DNA of 64,000 nt from JANQIO01 sp038746745 (GTDB lineage: Bacteria > Pseudomonadota > Gammaproteobacteria > Pseudomonadales > Halieaceae), in the NCBI GenBank assembly GCA_038746745.1, contig JBCDKJ010000007.1:1-64000 (forward strand), written 5' to 3'. The notes below the pieces were generated by a model. That model had not been told where the DNA came from. It was given only the letters and a program-made list of their open reading frames with translations, and ran no database searches. Position numbers and translations under genes: made by a program. Positions 53,094 through 61,333 of this stretch are shown in pieces. The first letter of the stretch is position 1. The number at the start of each line of letters is the position of its first letter.

Positions 53094-55268
53094 CTAAAAG
53101 CTTACTTCCACACTCAATTCAAACTGCCGCGGGTCACCAAAGTAATTCTGCCGCGCTGCGCCGCTGACGCGCGAGTAATACTCTTCATCGGTTATGTTCT
53201 TGGCATTGGCAACAAAGCGAACGCTATCCGTCGGCTGGTAGGCAGCCATTAAGGAGACGGTGGTCCAATTGCCCTGCTCCAGCGGCCCAAACTGCGTGAA
53301 CTCACCGGAACTGAACTCAAAACCAAGGCCCGTGGACCATTGCGGGTTGATGTCGTAGCGACCCCAGAACTTTACACTGTGCTCCGGGGTAGCTGGCGAA
53401 AACTCCTCTCCTTCCAACTCGGGTGAAAAATCTCTGACGGTTTCAGTATCCGTATAGGCATACCCGGCAAGCAGTTGCAGGGACTCTGACACGGTACCGG
53501 AAATTTCTGCCTCGAAGCCGCGAACGCGGACCTCGCCCCCTGCAATGGAAAAGGTAAAGTCTCGACGGTCAGGAATGGCGCGGTTATTGTCAGTCAACTC
53601 GTATATCGCCACGTGATAGTTGGCGCGTTTGTTGTACAGCTCGCCTTTAAGACCCAACTCGTATTGCTCACCGACGCGCGGCTCAAGCACTTCATTTTCG
53701 ATAGTGCGTGCTGTTTGTGGGGCAAACGACTCGGCGACGCTGGCGTAGAGGCTCATAGAACGATTGAGGTCGTATACAAATCCAATATACGGAGTCACCT
53801 CATCATTAATCTCCGATGTCGTTACCCCATTGTCCGTCTTCCACGTCTCTGTAAAACGCGCCCCAAGGATGACCGTAGCCGCCTCCGTTAATGCCAGGGT
53901 GCTCTTGACGTAAAATCCACGCTCGTCCGTGTCTATCCGCTGTCCGGGTGATTCAACGACTGATTCGGCAGGATCGGGGTTGTCGGATAAGCCAGGGTCA
54001 AAAACGTTGACCGCAGGATAAGGGCCGCCGCCCAAACTGAACTGATCATCCTCTCTGAACAATCCATTCGCCCCGACAATCAGCGAATGCTCCCGGTTTG
54101 CTAACGTGAAGGGAATGGTGGCGTGAACGTCGTAACTCTGTTCTGACGTCTCTTCGTCGCGGGTAATCACAAATCGCCCCGAAAGCCCCGTGTCGCGACT
54201 GATCGGCGTCACCGTATAGTTGAGCACGTAATCAAAGTCACTGTCGGTGTTGGTGACTGTCGCAACGACCTCTATCCCGTTGGCAAACGCGTAACGCGCC
54301 TCGGCAAACTGTCGAGAGAGTTCGCTATTTTTCGAGTTGAAAGGCGAGCCCGTATACAGCTCCCGGTCAAGGTCTGCAAACCCGTCAGCATAGGTCGGAA
54401 CGCCAACATCAGGGAGTACGTTCACATCCTCATAAATGGCGCCAGCCGCCAGCGACAACTTGTCGCTGACGTCATATTCCAGCGTCGCATAGCCCAGCTG
54501 TTTTTCGTTGAAAACCTCATCGATGAAGGAATCCGAGTCTTCATAACCGAGCGCGACTCTGCCGCGCAGACTGCCGCTTGCATTCAACGCGCCAGTCGCA
54601 TCAATTTCGCCACGGTACCCACCCCACGACTGGGTATAGCCTTTTAGCGTGACCTCGCGATCAGCCCGGGCGCGTTTGCGCGACATATTCACGTAGCCAC
54701 CGGGCTCTCCGGCGCCCTCCAGCAGACCCGCAGGACCACGAATCACCTCGACGCTCTGGTAGTGGATGAGGTCGGGCGTGCCGTGGCCATGGGTACCACC
54801 GGAAGACGCTGACGTGCGCACACCGTCAATGCTGATGGTATTGGTCGAGAACCCCCGTATTAAAAAGCTCGCAGTCCCGGAACCAAAGCTTTGCACCGTC
54901 ACGCCGGTCGCGGTTTGCAGCGCATCGGACAGATTCTGCATATTCTGATCCTTCATGTTCTGCTCGGTTATCACCGTAACGGACTGAGGAATCTCACGCA
55001 CCGGCGCATTCCAGACACCGAGATCAAACACATTGGATGAGTACGATCCTTTAACGATGACCTCTTCCATGTTCTCCGACACCTGAGCCGCACCCTGCGG
55101 CGCAACACTGGCTTCCATACTGGACTGTGCTTCAGAGGTTTGCGCTATCGCCGCCAGCCACGGTGCCATGAGTGACACCCCAAGCAGATACATAGCGCGC
55201 TGAGAGATGAGGCGATGCTTGTGCAGCGTCGTTTGCGAAAGAAGTGCGTGAATGGTCATATTTTTCAT
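53094..55268 (-). CDS. TonB-dependent siderophore receptor
   Basis: 724 residues without an STN domain, of the FhuA/FoxA/FhuE class. Signal region to about 46 (LAAIAQTSEAQS); TonB box-like MEEVIVKGSYSS; plug with VREIPQSVTVITEQNMKDQNMQNLSDALQTATGV, SFLIRGFSTNTISIDGVRT and VEVIRGPAGLLEGAGEPGGYVNMSRKR; barrel to the terminal Phe (QFELSVEVSF). PQSVTVIT and LLEGAGEPGG are marks of siderophore receptors. Two ATGs (55268 and 55259) are possible and neither has a strong ribosome-binding site. Fur box and tandem repeat lie upstream. Confidence 0.93.
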   Translation of the reverse strand: MKNMTIHALLSQTTLHKHRLISQRAMYLLGVSLMAPWLAAIAQTSEAQSSMEASVAPQGAAQVSENMEEVIVKGSYSSNVFDLGVWNAPVREIPQSVTVITEQNMKDQNMQNLSDALQTATGVTVQSFGSGTASFLIRGFSTNTISIDGVRTSASSGGTHGHGTPDLIHYQSVEVIRGPAGLLEGAGEPGGYVNMSRKRARADREVTLKGYTQSWGGYRGEIDATGALNASGSLRGRVALGYEDSDSFIDEVFNEKQLGYATLEYDVSDKLSLAAGAIYEDVNVLPDVGVPTYADGFADLDRELYTGSPFNSKNSELSRQFAEARYAFANGIEVVATVTNTDSDFDYVLNYTVTPISRDTGLSGRFVITRDEETSEQSYDVHATIPFTLANREHSLIVGANGLFREDDQFSLGGGPYPAVNVFDPGLSDNPDPAESVVESPGQRIDTDERGFYVKSTLALTEAATVILGARFTETWKTDNGVTTSEINDEVTPYIGFVYDLNRSMSLYASVAESFAPQTARTIENEVLEPRVGEQYELGLKGELYNKRANYHVAIYELTDNNRAIPDRRDFTFSIAGGEVRVRGFEAEISGTVSESLQLLAGYAYTDTETVRDFSPELEGEEFSPATPEHSVKFWGRYDINPQWSTGLGFEFSSGEFTQFGPLEQGNWTTVSLMAAYQPTDSVRFVANAKNITDEEYYSRVSGAARQNYFGDPRQFELSVEVSF

Positions 55269-55285
55269 AGGTTGATAAGCCCCAT

Positions 55286-55321
55286 AGGCAGATAGATAGG
55301 CAGATAGATAGGCAGATAGAT
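55286..55321. repeat. 12-bp tandem repeat, three perfect copies
   Basis: Unit AGGCAGATAGAT repeated exactly three times (55286-55297, 55298-55309, 55310-55321), 18-53 nt before the start of the siderophore receptor gene, in its likely leader. Copy-number change by slippage could alter promoter spacing or leader structure. Confidence 0.9.
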
Positions 55322-55511
55322 GGTTTGAGAGCCATTGAGAATCGTTGAGAGCAGTAGTGACTAGTAAGCAGAAGTGATTAGTGCAGAGCAGTAATGCCTG
55401 GTGCCTTTGGCCAAAGAGCGCACCTGAGTAACGACGCGGCCCTGTGTGCCGACTAAACCGCGCTATCCTGATATCCTTACTTACCTTTACGTGAAGATTA
55501 ATATTTTAGAT

Positions 55512-55530
55512 GATAATGATCCTCATTCGC
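55512..55530. promoter_or_regulatory. Fur box
   Basis: GATAATGATCCTCATTCGC matches 15 of 19 positions of the E. coli Fur consensus GATAATGATAATCATTATC. It lies in the 453-bp divergent spacer (55269-55721) between the siderophore receptor and a serine hydrolase gene, about 245 nt before the former and 190 nt before the latter. Apart from this site and the tandem repeat the spacer holds no recognisable gene. Confidence 0.7.
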
Positions 55531-55721
55531 AATAGCTACGAAGCATACGCTACCTCGGATTTACTCCTAACCCGTGCGGGTATCGAATCAAGCATTCTGG
55601 CCGCGCATCGCCGGGCGGCTTCTGAAACAATGCTGCAGCGTATGCTCGGCATTACAGCCATTTACCCTGAGCCATCTCGAGCCTTCTTGAGCCGACTCAA
55701 CTTAGATAAGAGGAAAACTCT

Positions 55722-57611
55722 GTGCGTCTGAACTTCCTGCTACGCTCTCTGGCTGCCAGTACACTGACGTTCTTTGGACTTGTATCCACTTCGCTTGCCG
55801 CCCTGGATATCAGCAATCCTCAGATTGTTGAGGCCTTTGTGGATGGCGCAGTCACAGGCACCATGGACGCCAGTCACAGCCCGTCAGGCGTGGTGTTGGT
55901 CGTGAAAGACGGCCAGGTGATTCTTAGTAAAGGATATGGCTACCAGGATGTAGACAAAGGCATACCCGTGGATGCGGCCGACACGCTGTTTCGTCCCGGT
56001 TCTATCTCAAAGCTGTTTACCTGGGTCTCTGTTTTGCAGTTGGTTGAGCAAGGCAAGCTTAACCTTGATGAGGACGTAAACAGCTACCTGACGCAATTCC
56101 AGATTCCAGACGTTTGGCCGGACCAGCCTGTGACCCTGCGCCACATCATGACCCATACAGCAGGGTTTGAAGATGGCGGCCTGGGATATCTCATCATTGA
56201 AGACCCGGAGCGTATTGTTCCGCTGGCCGAATCGCTGGAATACTACATGCCTGAGCGAGTGCGGCCGCCCGGCCAGTACATGGCCTACTCAAACTGGGCC
56301 ACAGCACTGGCAGGCCTTATCGTCGCCAACACCTCCGGCATGAACTTTAACGCGTACGTGCAGCAGCACATTTTTGACGTCCTCGGCATGACACACGCGA
56401 GCTTCCTAGAGCCGCTCCCCAGCAAGCTCGACGCATTGATGGCGAAGCGTTACCGCTTTTCTGGCGGCCGCTACGTAGAGCAACCCTATGAGATAATTTC
56501 CAACTACGGCCCCGCCGGGGCGTTGGCAGCATCGGCCGGTGCTATGGCGAAATTTGGAGAGGCGTTATTAAACGGCGGCGCCATCGGAGAGCAGCGCATT
56601 CTGCAGCCGTCATCTGCCAGCCTGCTGCTGGACCCGCAATTCAGCCATGATCCGCGCATTCGAGGTATCGCCCTGGGCGGCATGATTTACAACTACAACG
56701 GCATTGACGTCTCCGGCCACGGTGGAGCAACGCTTAGCTATATTTCGCATTTCGGTCTGTCACGGGAGGAGAATACTTTGTTCTTCTTCTCTTTTTCCGG
56801 TCCGGGCGCACGTGCGGTAAGAGGCCAGCTACTCGCCCCCTTTTACAACGCCTTCTTTCACCCAGACCAGGCGCCACGACCGACTGATGCAGCGCCCTCG
56901 CAGGATTTGGAGCGCTTCGCTGGCGAGTATCACAGCCGTCGCTCGTCCTATACAAAAATCGAGGCAATAGCGCGCTTGGCGCGCCCCCTACAGGTTGCGG
57001 TAACCGACGCAGGCACATTGCGCATAGGCGACCGCGAATACATGCAGGAGGATGAACGACTTTTTCGTGAAATCGGCGGGCAACGTCGCTATGCGTTTCA
57101 GGAGGATGAGACCGGCAATATCGTTGGCCTGAGCGCTGATGGACGCAGCGTAGCCCATCTGTATCGCCCGCCCTTTTATGAACGCAGTTCGCTGCTGACC
57201 CCACTTCTCGCCGTCAGCTTCCTGGTCTTTGTGGGTGTATTTTTGCGCACCGGCTATCAATGGCAGACCGTGAGAGCGCTTCGCAGCGAAGAGCGTGCAG
57301 CGGTCAATGCCTCCTTGTTCGTGGCCATCACCAACTGGGCCTTCGCCCTGTCCCTAGGCTATATGTTGATCACGGAGCAGGACAATTTGGCCAGCACACT
57401 TCCCGCCTATATGCCTGTGATCTTTCTATTCCCCGCAGCAGCAGTCGCTGCGGCCCTGTATCACGCTTACCACAGTTACCGCCTGTGGCGGATGGGCTAC
57501 TGCGGCAACGCCTGGACGCGAGCGCGGTACAGCGTGATTACGCTGTGCGCACTGTTTACCGCGTGGTTTTATTTTCACTGGAATTTTGTGGGTTTCAACT
57601 ACCTCTATTGA
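55722..57611 (+). CDS. Exported SxxK serine hydrolase with C-terminal membrane domain
   Basis: 629 residues, GTG start with AAGAGG nine bases upstream. Signal peptide to about 27 (STSLAALD). Class-C beta-lactamase/D-aminopeptidase fold at about 35-385: VVLVVKDGQVILSKGYGYQDV, catalytic RPGSISKLFTWVSVLQL (SISK, Ser about 94), LRHIMTHTAGFED, YSNWATALAGLIV (Tyr-x-Asn), and HGGATLSYIS. From about 490 to the end four hydrophobic segments anchor it (LTPLLAVSFLVFVGVFL; INWAFALSLGYML-like; AYMPVIFLFPAAAVAAALY; YSVITLCALFTAWFYF). Same layout as the gene at 61334. Substrate unknown; amides, D-amino-acid peptides or esters are candidates. Confidence 0.87.
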   Translation: MRLNFLLRSLAASTLTFFGLVSTSLAALDISNPQIVEAFVDGAVTGTMDASHSPSGVVLVVKDGQVILSKGYGYQDVDKGIPVDAADTLFRPGSISKLFTWVSVLQLVEQGKLNLDEDVNSYLTQFQIPDVWPDQPVTLRHIMTHTAGFEDGGLGYLIIEDPERIVPLAESLEYYMPERVRPPGQYMAYSNWATALAGLIVANTSGMNFNAYVQQHIFDVLGMTHASFLEPLPSKLDALMAKRYRFSGGRYVEQPYEIISNYGPAGALAASAGAMAKFGEALLNGGAIGEQRILQPSSASLLLDPQFSHDPRIRGIALGGMIYNYNGIDVSGHGGATLSYISHFGLSREENTLFFFSFSGPGARAVRGQLLAPFYNAFFHPDQAPRPTDAAPSQDLERFAGEYHSRRSSYTKIEAIARLARPLQVAVTDAGTLRIGDREYMQEDERLFREIGGQRRYAFQEDETGNIVGLSADGRSVAHLYRPPFYERSSLLTPLLAVSFLVFVGVFLRTGYQWQTVRALRSEERAAVNASLFVAITNWAFALSLGYMLITEQDNLASTLPAYMPVIFLFPAAAVAAALYHAYHSYRLWRMGYCGNAWTRARYSVITLCALFTAWFYFHWNFVGFNYLY

Positions 57612-57677
57612 TGACTGGCTTTAATAAATGATGCGCAATCATCTTAGCCTGAGCGCTGCTCTCGCCCTGAACAAAAG

Positions 57678-58787
57678 ATGAAACATCAATATCGCCTGTA
57701 TGCCTGGGATGTCTCCCACTTCTCCGCGAAATTGCGGGGGTACCTGAATTTCAAGGGCTTGGACTTCGAGGAAAAACGCTGCTGGCTGTATGACATCGCC
57801 GTTCGCATTCCACGAAAAACTGGAGCTCGCGCCATGCCAGTGCTGCAGGTCGATACCGGTGAGTGGCTGGCAGATACACCTCTGATTATCGACACACTGG
57901 AGCGTCGGCATCCGCAAACACCAATAGCGGCGAGCACACCGCGCCAGCGTATGGCTGCACTGTTAATTGAAAACTGGTTTGATGATGCCTGGCCCAAGGT
58001 ATCTATACATACACGCTGGTCCTTCTCCGAAAACTGGGACAACATGCACCGCCACGTATGGTCAAAGTCGCTGGTACCTCTCGCTCCAGCGTTTGTGGGA
58101 GCGTGGTTTGCCGAACGGCTGGGCAAGGGTGGCATCAGCCGATCGCGGCCTACCCTCGGCGTTACCCCGGAACAGATACCGTTGCTGGAGCAGTGGACGC
58201 TGACCCATCTGGACGCACTCAACGCCCATTTTAAAGACCATCAGTACTTGCTGGGCAACAGGCCGACCATTGCAGACTACGCCTGCGTAGCGCCCATGTA
58301 CCCCCATCTCAACAAAGACCCCTGGCCAAAAAGGGAATGGATGAATGCCCTGCCGGTGCTGCAGGCATGGATTGATCGCACCCATCAGGGACATCCGGCT
58401 GCGGGCGAATTACTGCCGGGTGACCAGATTCCTCCAGGCCTGTCGACAATGATGTCAGCTATCTTCCATGAGTACCCGGTCTACCTGGAAAAAGCTGTCG
58501 GCCTGCTCAAACAAAAAGTCGCCAGGGACAAGTTGAGCGCCGGTGCAAGCCTTCCCCGCGTGCTGGGAACGGTCCGCTACCCCATGCTCGACGGTGAGTT
58601 CAGCAGTGCTGCCTTCACCTATTCCATCTGGCGCTCGCAGCGCGTGCAAAAGATCTATCGCTCATTGCCCGCCGACGCCCAACGCAGCGTCGGTGAATGG
58701 AGTACCAGTATGGGGCGACCTGATCTGTTCAGCATGGATTTGGGGCCGACGCTGGAGCGAGACGGCCTGAAGGCCAGGCTGGCTTGA
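57678..58787 (+). CDS. Glutathione S-transferase-like protein, extended C-terminus
   Basis: 369 residues, longer than normal GSTs (about 200-240). Residues 1-85 are thioredoxin-like (YAWDVSHFSAKLRGYLNFKGLDFEEKR; ARAMPVLQVDTGEWLADTPLIIDTLERRHP, with MPVL and the DTPLI turn that binds glutathione). A helical C-domain follows to about 245 (DHQYLLGNRPTIADYACVAPMYPHL), then about 120 extra residues of unknown fold. No catalytic Ser or Cys is certain. It starts 66 nt after the serine hydrolase gene on the same strand. Confidence 0.75.
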   Translation: MKHQYRLYAWDVSHFSAKLRGYLNFKGLDFEEKRCWLYDIAVRIPRKTGARAMPVLQVDTGEWLADTPLIIDTLERRHPQTPIAASTPRQRMAALLIENWFDDAWPKVSIHTRWSFSENWDNMHRHVWSKSLVPLAPAFVGAWFAERLGKGGISRSRPTLGVTPEQIPLLEQWTLTHLDALNAHFKDHQYLLGNRPTIADYACVAPMYPHLNKDPWPKREWMNALPVLQAWIDRTHQGHPAAGELLPGDQIPPGLSTMMSAIFHEYPVYLEKAVGLLKQKVARDKLSAGASLPRVLGTVRYPMLDGEFSSAAFTYSIWRSQRVQKIYRSLPADAQRSVGEWSTSMGRPDLFSMDLGPTLERDGLKARLA

Positions 58788-58883
58788 TCGCCGCTGCCAC
58801 CGCGCGCGGAGGCCCGTCTCAGGGTGCATATCCTCTATACTGCGCACATCGATGAACGTCCAGAGTAATGAGCGAAACACCAC

Positions 58884-59912
58884 GTGAGCTATAGCGCCTT
58901 ACGACGCCTGCTGTTTTCCCTGCCGGAAGAGGTCGCTCATGACCTTTCCCTGTCTTCTCTGAAACTTCTGGAACGTGCGGGCCTGGGTGGCCTTGGCATG
59001 CCAACGGTAGACGAACTGCCGGTGGAAGTGATGGGTCTGCGCTTCCCCAACCCTGTAGGACTGGCAGCGGGGTTGGATAAAGATGCTCGCTACATTGATG
59101 GTCTGGCGGCCCTGGGCTTTGGTTTTATCGAGGTCGGCACGGTGACTCCGGTGGGCCAGCCGGGCAATCCAAAACCACGCATGTTTCGGCTGCCGAGTTC
59201 ACAGGCGCTGATTAATCGTATGGGCTTTAACAACGATGGACTGGATGCTTTGATTGAGCGCGTGCAGCAGGCCAGATTCAACGGTGTTCTGGGTATTAAC
59301 GTCGGCAAGAACAAAGCCACGCCCGACGGCGAAGCGCTTAAAGACTATTCGGCGTGCCTGAGGGCGGTGTACCCCCACGCAGACTATGTCACCGTGAACA
59401 TCTCGTCGCCGAACACACCGGGGCTGCGGGACTTGCAGGCGGAAGACTCGCTAAAGGGTTTGCTGGAAGGCCTCAAGCAAGAGCACCGTCAACTGCGGGA
59501 GCAGCACGATAGCCACGTTCCACTGGTGGTGAAAATCGCGCCAGACATGACCGACGAGATCGTCGCAGCCACCGCAAACATACTGCTGGAGTATGAGATT
59601 GAAGGCATCATCGTGACCAACACCACGGTGGCTCGAACCGCGGTGAGCCATGAGCAGCACGGTGCTGAAGTCGGCGGTTTGAGCGGCGCTCCGCTGCGGG
59701 AGGCCGCCGATCGTGTACTTGCCGTAGTATCCGACACTGTAGGGGATCGCATGGCAAAGATTGGCGTAGGCGGCATCATGTGCGGGGCAGATGCCCGGCG
59801 AAAGATGGAGCTTGGTGCTGATCTTGTGCAGATCTATACGGGCTTTATCTACAACGGCCCGGGCTTGATTGCCGACGCGGTTCGCTGCATTGGAGAAAAG
59901 CCCTCGGCGTAG
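58884..59912 (+). CDS. pyrD: Dihydroorotate dehydrogenase (quinone)
   Basis: Membrane-associated class 2 enzyme oxidising dihydroorotate with a quinone in pyrimidine synthesis. 342 residues, GTG start. N-terminal amphipathic quinone-binding helices (YSALRRLLFSLPEEVAHDLSLSSLKLLERAG); FMN site NPVGLAAGLDKDARYIDGLAALGFGFIEVGTVTP; NRMGFNNDG; catalytic Ser in TVNISSPNTPGLRDLQ near residue 175; phosphate-binding IGVGGIMCGADAR and LVQIYTGFIYNGP at the end. Confidence 0.97.
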   Translation: MSYSALRRLLFSLPEEVAHDLSLSSLKLLERAGLGGLGMPTVDELPVEVMGLRFPNPVGLAAGLDKDARYIDGLAALGFGFIEVGTVTPVGQPGNPKPRMFRLPSSQALINRMGFNNDGLDALIERVQQARFNGVLGINVGKNKATPDGEALKDYSACLRAVYPHADYVTVNISSPNTPGLRDLQAEDSLKGLLEGLKQEHRQLREQHDSHVPLVVKIAPDMTDEIVAATANILLEYEIEGIIVTNTTVARTAVSHEQHGAEVGGLSGAPLREAADRVLAVVSDTVGDRMAKIGVGGIMCGADARRKMELGADLVQIYTGFIYNGPGLIADAVRCIGEKPSA

Positions 59913-59930
59913 CGCGAGACGCCGGTCTTT

Positions 59931-61088
59931 TCAGCGATACCGCAGCATACCCTCGTTGAGTTGTGACAGCTCAGTGACGCCCAGCAGCTTCATATCCCTT
60001 TCGATCTCCGCTCGCATATTTCCCAGCGCCCGCTCCACCCCCGCCTGACCAGCTGCAGCAAGCGCATATAAATACATGCGCCCGCCAGAGCAGGCTTTCG
60101 CTCCCGCCGCCAGCGCCTTCAGAACGTGGGTGCCGCGACGAATGCCGCCGTCCAAAATCACTTCGATATCGTCGCCTACCGCATCGGTAATCTCTTTGAT
60201 TTGATCAAAGGGTGACCGACTGCCATCGAGCTGTCGGCCGCCGTGATTAGACACCATAATCGCGGAAGCACCGATGTCGACCGCCTTGCGCGCGTCGGCC
60301 ACACTCATGATGCCCTTCAGACAGAAAATGCCATTCCAGTCTCGACACAGTGCCTCAGCGTCGCTCCAGTCCATGGACTGATCCAGCATCGTGGTGATGT
60401 AGTCGCCCACAGTAACGGCGACATTAGAACCCTCCGCCACATGGTTTTTGAGTTCAGCCAACTCAAAAGGCTCACCGAAGAGATAGTTCAGCGCCCATTG
60501 CGGGTGTAGTGCAAAGGACAGCAAGCTCGATGGCGTTAAGCGCAAGGGTGACGTGAAACCGGTATACAAATCTCGCTCGCGGTTGCCACCGGTAATGGTA
60601 TCAACCGTGAGCGTCAGAATGTCGAAGTGCGCCGCCTTGGCGCTCTCCATCAGTACCTGATTCAGTCCCCGATCTTTGTGGAAGTAAAACTGGAACATCT
60701 TGGGTGTGGAGATCAGAGAACCAACCTCCTCCAGGCTCACGGTGCTCAGGGACGAGACGCCGAACAGCGTGCCATACTTTTCGGCCGCGCGCGCCACTGC
60801 TCGCTCTCCCTCGTGATGAAAGAGGCGCTGTAGCGCCGTTGGCGAACAGAACAGCGGCATCGCCAGGTCCTGACCCAGAACACGCGTTGTTAGGTCGACG
60901 TGCTCTACACCCGCCAGCACGTTGGGTACGAGATCGCAGGTTTCAAAAGCGTCGGTATTTCGGCGATAGCTTAATTCGTCGTCTGCCGCGCCATCTATGT
61001 AGTGAAAAATAGGGCCAGGTATCCGCCGCTTGGCCAAGCGGCGCAGGTCTTTGACGTTATGGCAGTTTTCGAGGCCTCTACCCATCAC
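59931..61088 (-). CDS. FMN-dependent alpha-hydroxy-acid oxidase/dehydrogenase (LldD-like)
   Basis: 385 residues, flavin enzyme of the L-lactate dehydrogenase/glycolate oxidase family. HYIDGAADDELSYRRN at the N-terminus, SPTALQRLFHHEGERAVARAAEKYGTLFGVSSLS, FQFYFHKDRGL (conserved Tyr), LTLTVDT, CLKGIMSVADARKAVDIGASAIMVSNHGGRQLDGS with the catalytic His, and VILDGGIRRGTHVLKALAAGAKACSGGR for the FMN phosphate. An internal run at 200-230 differs from LldD. Substrate may be lactate or another 2-hydroxy acid. Convergent with pyrD, 18 nt between stops; there is no lactate permease nearby. Confidence 0.9.
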   Translation of the reverse strand: MMGRGLENCHNVKDLRRLAKRRIPGPIFHYIDGAADDELSYRRNTDAFETCDLVPNVLAGVEHVDLTTRVLGQDLAMPLFCSPTALQRLFHHEGERAVARAAEKYGTLFGVSSLSTVSLEEVGSLISTPKMFQFYFHKDRGLNQVLMESAKAAHFDILTLTVDTITGGNRERDLYTGFTSPLRLTPSSLLSFALHPQWALNYLFGEPFELAELKNHVAEGSNVAVTVGDYITTMLDQSMDWSDAEALCRDWNGIFCLKGIMSVADARKAVDIGASAIMVSNHGGRQLDGSRSPFDQIKEITDAVGDDIEVILDGGIRRGTHVLKALAAGAKACSGGRMYLYALAAAGQAGVERALGNMRAEIERDMKLLGVTELSQLNEGMLRYR

Positions 61089-61333
61089 GACGCTATCACC
61101 GTGGTCAATTCCTCGTGTTTACGTGATAGATACGATGCGCTGGCAGCGCGCTGATCAATAGTTTCCAAGGCTTTCATCCGCGAGTATTTGCCTAAAAGGA
61201 TAATGTACATCAGCAGGCATTTCCGCTACTCCTGAAAACGTTTTCCCAGCCGCCCCTACCATCCAATCTTTGAGCTTTCACCAGTCCCACTATCGGTATA
61301 TGCTTTTCTCTTGATATAAAGATAAATTGAGGA

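Noticed and set aside
55510..55731. 73-codon ORF before the serine hydrolase
   Set aside because: It begins inside the Fur box and has no family features or ribosome-binding site.
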